64,000 nucleotides of DNA from Parafrankia sp041008525 (GTDB taxonomy: Bacteria; Actinomycetota; Actinomycetes; Frankiales; Frankiaceae). Within the stretch, counting starts at the first letter, position 1; every line of letters starts with the position of its first letter. Below the pieces are notes generated by a model, which was given only the letters and a program-made list of their open reading frames with translations, was not told the origin of the DNA and did not search any database. Of the stretch, positions 60,787 to 64,000 are shown piece by piece. A program made the translations under genes and the position numbers. Where the stretch lies: NCBI RefSeq assembly GCF_041008525.1, contig NZ_JBFLUG010000004.1, positions 1 through 64,000 on the forward strand, given 5' to 3'.

Positions 60787-61719
60787 TCAGACACCCACCC
60801 AGGTGGCCGGGACGCGGGCGCAGGCGTAGATGCGCTCGACGTCCGCCGGTCCCCACACCGGCCGGAGGACGTCGAAGGCCGTACCGAGGTCGTCGTGGTG
60901 TACGGCGTAGACGTCCTTCAGTGTCTCCACCACCGTGAGCTGTTCCGCGTTGACGAAGGCCAGCACACCGGCGACGCAGATGTCGAAACCGCACGCGCGG
61001 CTCAGCGCCGTAGAGGCCCGCTGCGCCTCGGCGCGGGCCTTGCGTACGTACTGGTAGGCACGGGGACCCAGCCGCACGGCATCGTCGCCCACCCAGATGC
61101 GGCTGCCGTGGTGGTGCTTGGTGTTGATGCTGAAGACCCCGCCGGGGCCGATCAGCAGATGGTCGATGTCCACCTCGTTGGCCAGGGGGATCGAGTGCAG
61201 CACCCGCCAGCCGCGGGACTCCAGCGGAGCGAGCTCGGCCGCGACGATCCGCTCACCCGCCAGGCCTGTCCGCCAGCCCTCGGTCTCCGGCCGCTCACGC
61301 CGTAGCAGGCGGTCCACCAGCGCCCGCCAGAAACCGGGCTCCCGCTCGGCGAGCAGCGCCTCGATGGCCGCGCCAGGCTGGTTCACCGCAAGATCGTCGG
61401 GTCTGGCCGGGTGGCCCCGCCGGGAGCCTCTGGCTGCCGGCGGAGGGCTCATGGCCGGGCTGGTGGCCGCGGTGGGAAACGCTGTCGCTGCCGGCATGGT
61501 GCTCGGGGCCGGCATGGTGCTCAGATGCGGACTCAGGACGGAAAGCACCGTGTCGCGGTCGACGCCGTCGGCCGTGATGTCGAGCTTCCCGGTCAGCAGA
61601 TCGAAACAGGCGGCGTTCCGCCCACCGGGAAAGTTCACGTACAGCCGATCCTGCCCGAAGCGTTTCCAGCGTTTGACCTGGAACTCGTCCATACTCCGCC
61701 CATCGATCGACGACGACAT
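60787..61719 (-). CDS. NERD (nuclease-related) domain protein
   Basis: About 310 residues. The N-terminal ~40 residues (VKRWKRFGQDRLYVNF) form a small conserved region found fused to NERD domains in actinobacteria; a Pro/Ala-rich linker follows; the NERD core at ~150-280 has the restriction-endonuclease-like residues in AGERIVAAEL, NEVDIDHLLIGPGGVFSINTK. It may cut or bind DNA. Starts at 61719 or 61692 are possible. No restriction or defence genes are adjacent. Confidence 0.85.
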   Translation of the reverse strand: MSSSIDGRSMDEFQVKRWKRFGQDRLYVNFPGGRNAACFDLLTGKLDITADGVDRDTVLSVLSPHLSTMPAPSTMPAATAFPTAATSPAMSPPPAARGSRRGHPARPDDLAVNQPGAAIEALLAEREPGFWRALVDRLLRRERPETEGWRTGLAGERIVAAELAPLESRGWRVLHSIPLANEVDIDHLLIGPGGVFSINTKHHHGSRIWVGDDAVRLGPRAYQYVRKARAEAQRASTALSRACGFDICVAGVLAFVNAEQLTVVETLKDVYAVHHDDLGTAFDVLRPVWGPADVERIYACARVPATWVGV

Positions 61720-62142
61720 GGAGATGTGCCGGCAGTCAGCCCGCTGTTGCGTGCGGACCGCACCACCGCCGCTGCAACACCGGCAGGGCTGTGGCAAATA
61801 CCAGGAGGCAAGTCCTGGAACTGCACGTTATCGCCGCCGCGACCGGGCCTCCACCGATTCGCTGGACAAGGGAGTCGTCCGCGGCGGCGCGTTCCAGAAA
61901 AGATGGCCCTGACCAGCGGCGAATCCGCTTCCGCGGAAACGGCGACCAGAGGCGGTGGGACGTCCGCGGCCGGTTCTCGCGCATCACGGTCCGGCCAGGC
62001 GCGGTCGGCCGGGGGTACACGACGTCCACACCCGGCACTCGCCCGTGATTGGCTGGAGAAACCAGGTCATGAGTGCTGCCGCCCGCGTGCGGTGCCGCGG
62101 TGCCGCGGTGCCGCACAGACGGGGCGACGGGGCGACGAGGGG
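61720..62142. other. Divergent intergenic region, NERD gene / hydrolase
   Basis: 423 bp. It contains CCAGGA-N6-TCCTGG near 61809 and, before the hydrolase, short tandem repeats (GCGGTGCC three times, GGGGCGAC twice). No gene seen. Confidence 0.4.
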
Positions 62143-63138
62143 ATGAGGCGGTCGGTGAGCGCGCGCGTGCAGAGGTCGTTCGACGGGGCCGGAGTGCGGC
62201 TGGCAGGTGACTGCTGGGATCCCGCCGGCGGTGGCGGCAGGGGAACCGTGCTGCTGCTGCACGGCGGCGGGCAGACCCGGCACTCCTGGCAGCGGACAGG
62301 GGAGCGTCTCGCCGCCCTGGGCTGGTCGGCGGTGGCGGTCGACGCGCGTGGCCATGGCGACAGCGACTGGTCACCGGACGGCGACTACGGCTATCGGACG
62401 CTCGTCGGCGACGTGCGGGCGGTCGCCAGCCAGCTCGGCGAGCCGCCTGTCCTCGTCGGCGCCTCGATGGGGGGCATGGCGGCACTGATCGCGCAGGGGC
62501 AGGAACCAGGTCTCGGCCGTGCGCTGGTGCTGGTCGACATCACGCCCCGGGTGGAGCCCGAGGGGACGGAGAAGATCTTCGCCTTCATGTCCTCGGCGCC
62601 GGACGGGTTCGCCTCGCTGGAGGAGGCGTCGGCCGCGATCAGCGCCTACAACCCGCACCGCCGGCGCCCGGCGAACCTCGACGGCCTGCGGAAGAACCTG
62701 CGCCAGCGGGACGGGCGCTGGTTCTGGCACTGGGATCCGGCGTTCATGCGGATCCGCGAGGAGGCCGACCGGGCGCTGGAGATCCAACAGGCGTCACGGG
62801 GCCCGGCGGTGGCCGGGGTCGGTGCCGGGGCCGGCTCGGTGCCCGCCCACCAGCCCGAGCCGCTCTACGCCGCGGCCCGTGCGATCAGGGTGCCGACCCT
62901 GCTGGTGCGGGGCAAGCAGTCCGACATCGTCAGCGAGCAGGGGGTGGCGGAGCTGCTGGAGCTCATCCCGCACGCCGAGTACGTCGACGTCACCGGTGCG
63001 GGCCACATGGTCGCCGGCGACGACAACGACGTGTTCGCCGGCCGGCTCGGCGACTTCCTCGACCGGTTGCCCCCGGCGGGCGCCGTCCCCGGGGTGCCCG
63101 CCCCTGAGGGGGCCGTAACCGCCGACACGGCGGGCTGA
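62143..63138 (+). CDS. Alpha/beta-hydrolase
   Basis: A 331-residue hydrolase of the haloalkane-dehalogenase/epoxide-hydrolase-like group: VLLLHGGGQTRHSW, VDARGHGDSDW, nucleophile Ser in GASMGGMAA, acid near LLVRGKQSDIV, catalytic His in VTGAGHMVAGD. A C-terminal Ala/Pro tail of ~20 residues is not part of the fold. GAGGGG lies before the ATG at 62143. Single gene. Confidence 0.92.
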   Translation: MRRSVSARVQRSFDGAGVRLAGDCWDPAGGGGRGTVLLLHGGGQTRHSWQRTGERLAALGWSAVAVDARGHGDSDWSPDGDYGYRTLVGDVRAVASQLGEPPVLVGASMGGMAALIAQGQEPGLGRALVLVDITPRVEPEGTEKIFAFMSSAPDGFASLEEASAAISAYNPHRRRPANLDGLRKNLRQRDGRWFWHWDPAFMRIREEADRALEIQQASRGPAVAGVGAGAGSVPAHQPEPLYAAARAIRVPTLLVRGKQSDIVSEQGVAELLELIPHAEYVDVTGAGHMVAGDDNDVFAGRLGDFLDRLPPAGAVPGVPAPEGAVTADTAG

Positions 63139-63206
63139 GGCACCAGTCCGTCGGACCCACCGGCTCCGGCTGGTGGATCCGCGACCCGGCCTGGCCGTGC
63201 TGCGGG

Positions 63207-64000
63207 TCAGTCGACCGGGTGGGAGATCTGGAACCAGCGGCGCTTCCCGAGCTTCACCGGAGTCGGCTCGGCGCCTACCGTGATGACGGCCTCGATGTCG
63301 TCGATGCGGTCGTCGCCGACGGTGACCCCGCCCTGCTCGATGAGCCGGCGCAGGTCGCCCTTGGACGGCCCGGCGCCGAGCAGGGTGCGCATCAGGTCCA
63401 GGATCCGGACGGATGCGGTGTCGATGACGACGTGCTCGGCGTCCGCCGGAGCCTGGCGGCGGCTGAAGGTCGTGATGAACCACTCCCGCTCCGCGGCGGC
63501 GGCGGCCTCGCCGTCCCAGCGGGTGACAACCGCGGTGGCCATGTCGTACTTCGCCTCGATCGGCGCCGACTCCTGCTTGCTCAGCACCTGCTGGATCCGC
63601 TCCGCCGGCAGATCGGTGTACACCGAGAGGTACTGGCCGACGTACTGGTCGGGAACCCGCATCAGGCGGCCGAACTTCTCCCGCGGGCTGTGGCTGATGG
63701 CGACGTAGTTCCCGAGGCTCTTGCTCTGCTTCTCCCCGCCGTCGATTCCCGGCGTGATCTTCGTGGTGATGACGACCTGGGGCGCCTGGCCCTCCTTCTC
63801 CTGGAGAGAACGCCCCATCATCTCGTTGAAAAGCTGGTCGCTGCCGATGATCGTGAGGTCGGCGCGCAGGCAGACGGAGTCCCACCCCTGGATGATCGGG
63901 TACACCAGCTCGTGGGCGGCGATGGACTGGCCCTCGCTCATCCGCTTGCGGAACATGTCCCGGGAAAGGAGCCGGTCGACGGTCACGCGGGACATGACGC
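63207..64000 (-). CDS. tyrS: Tyrosyl-tRNA synthetase, C-terminal part (gene continues past the window)
   Basis: Partial: the 5' end lies beyond 64000. About 264 residues are visible. The class I signature KMSKS appears as KQSKS in GGEKQSKSLGNYVAI, after GSDQLFNEMMGRSL, which matches the TyrZ-like TyrRS group. The C-terminus carries an S4 RNA-binding domain (LRRLIEQGGVTVGDDRI). It charges tRNA-Tyr. Whether this is the housekeeping enzyme or a second copy cannot be told from the fragment. Confidence 0.88.
   Translation of the reverse strand, partial: VMSRVTVDRLLSRDMFRKRMSEGQSIAAHELVYPIIQGWDSVCLRADLTIIGSDQLFNEMMGRSLQEKEGQAPQVVITTKITPGIDGGEKQSKSLGNYVAISHSPREKFGRLMRVPDQYVGQYLSVYTDLPAERIQQVLSKQESAPIEAKYDMATAVVTRWDGEAAAAAEREWFITTFSRRQAPADAEHVVIDTASVRILDLMRTLLGAGPSKGDLRRLIEQGGVTVGDDRIDDIEAVITVGAEPTPVKLGKRRWFQISHPVD

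Noticed and set aside
58305..60794. An 829-codon open frame on the minus strand opposite adh and the F420 oxidoreductase
   Set aside because: Both sense-strand genes are well supported by motifs and ribosome binding sites; the antisense frame has neither.
63139..63206. tRNA gene or T-box near tyrS
   Set aside because: No TTCRAAT-type T-arm or clover-leaf pattern was found; the 5' leader of tyrS is outside the window.

Overview
The window is uniformly very GC-rich (about 70% by eye), with GTG and TTG starts, strong GGAGG-type ribosome binding sites and long antisense shadow frames. The gene content (F420-type luciferase-like oxidoreductases, four TetR regulators, a SpoIIE-type phosphatase with an anti-sigma-like ATPase domain, a PMT mannosyltransferase, LpqC-like lipoproteins, a MatB-like malonyl-CoA synthetase) fits a soil or plant-associated actinobacterium. 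A Frankia-like genome is my best guess, but it is a guess. I saw no transposase, integrase, tRNA, rRNA, CRISPR array or prophage gene, so this looks like accessory but chromosomal territory.

Layout. 0-2.6 kb: a SNF2 helicase overlapping a SWIM zinc-finger gene. 2.8-7.5 kb: a 1294-residue protein joining a STAND-like NTPase, one membrane helix and an extracytoplasmic solute-binding domain, followed by a small gene with a zinc-ribbon-like C-terminus. 7.5-11.6 kb: TetR, a hemerythrin-SRPBCC fusion, an orphan solute-binding lipoprotein and an isolated precorrin-6A reductase. 11.6-18 kb: a PolA-like polymerase and TetR, an F420 oxidoreductase, a thiolase and an alcohol dehydrogenase. 18-25 kb: the SpoIIE phosphatase, VOC and SnoaL-like genes and two TetR genes. 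25-31 kb: a small membrane protein, a decayed GNAT gene, a 28-residue-repeat hydrophobic protein, a GH3 glycosidase, a membrane-anchored unknown and a CopC-like protein. 31.4-40.2 kb: a TIM-barrel isomerase facing a seven-gene catabolic cluster. 40.4-50.1 kb: PMT, MatB-like synthetase with an F420 oxidoreductase, a second acyl-CoA synthetase, a sulfide:quinone oxidoreductase with an MFS transporter, and a lipoprotein esterase. 50.2-56.3 kb: SDR and P450, MarR and an LpqC-like esterase, a methyltransferase, a nitroreductase and a YdjM-like protein. 56.5-64 kb: another orphan solute-binding lipoprotein, a zinc alcohol dehydrogenase, an F420 oxidoreductase, a NERD protein, an alpha/beta hydrolase and the C-terminal part of a tyrosyl-tRNA synthetase running off the window.

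How the genes work together. Most units are one- to three-gene operons. The exception is the minus-strand cluster at 32.5-40.2 kb (SDR, TauD dioxygenase, OYE-family reductase, Asp/Glu-racemase-superfamily enzyme, IclR, class III CoA-transferase, HMG-CoA-lyase-like enzyme). It reads as one catabolic pathway ending in CoA activation and retro-aldol cleavage, and two of its enzymes lack the usual catalytic cysteines. Several regulators have clear palindromes in their own promoters. In two cases (TetR at 23.3 kb and the LpqC-like gene at 52.9 kb) the -10 element lies so close to the start codon that the mRNA is probably leaderless. Many short in-frame tandem duplications (15-21 bp units) are scattered through both genes and spacers.
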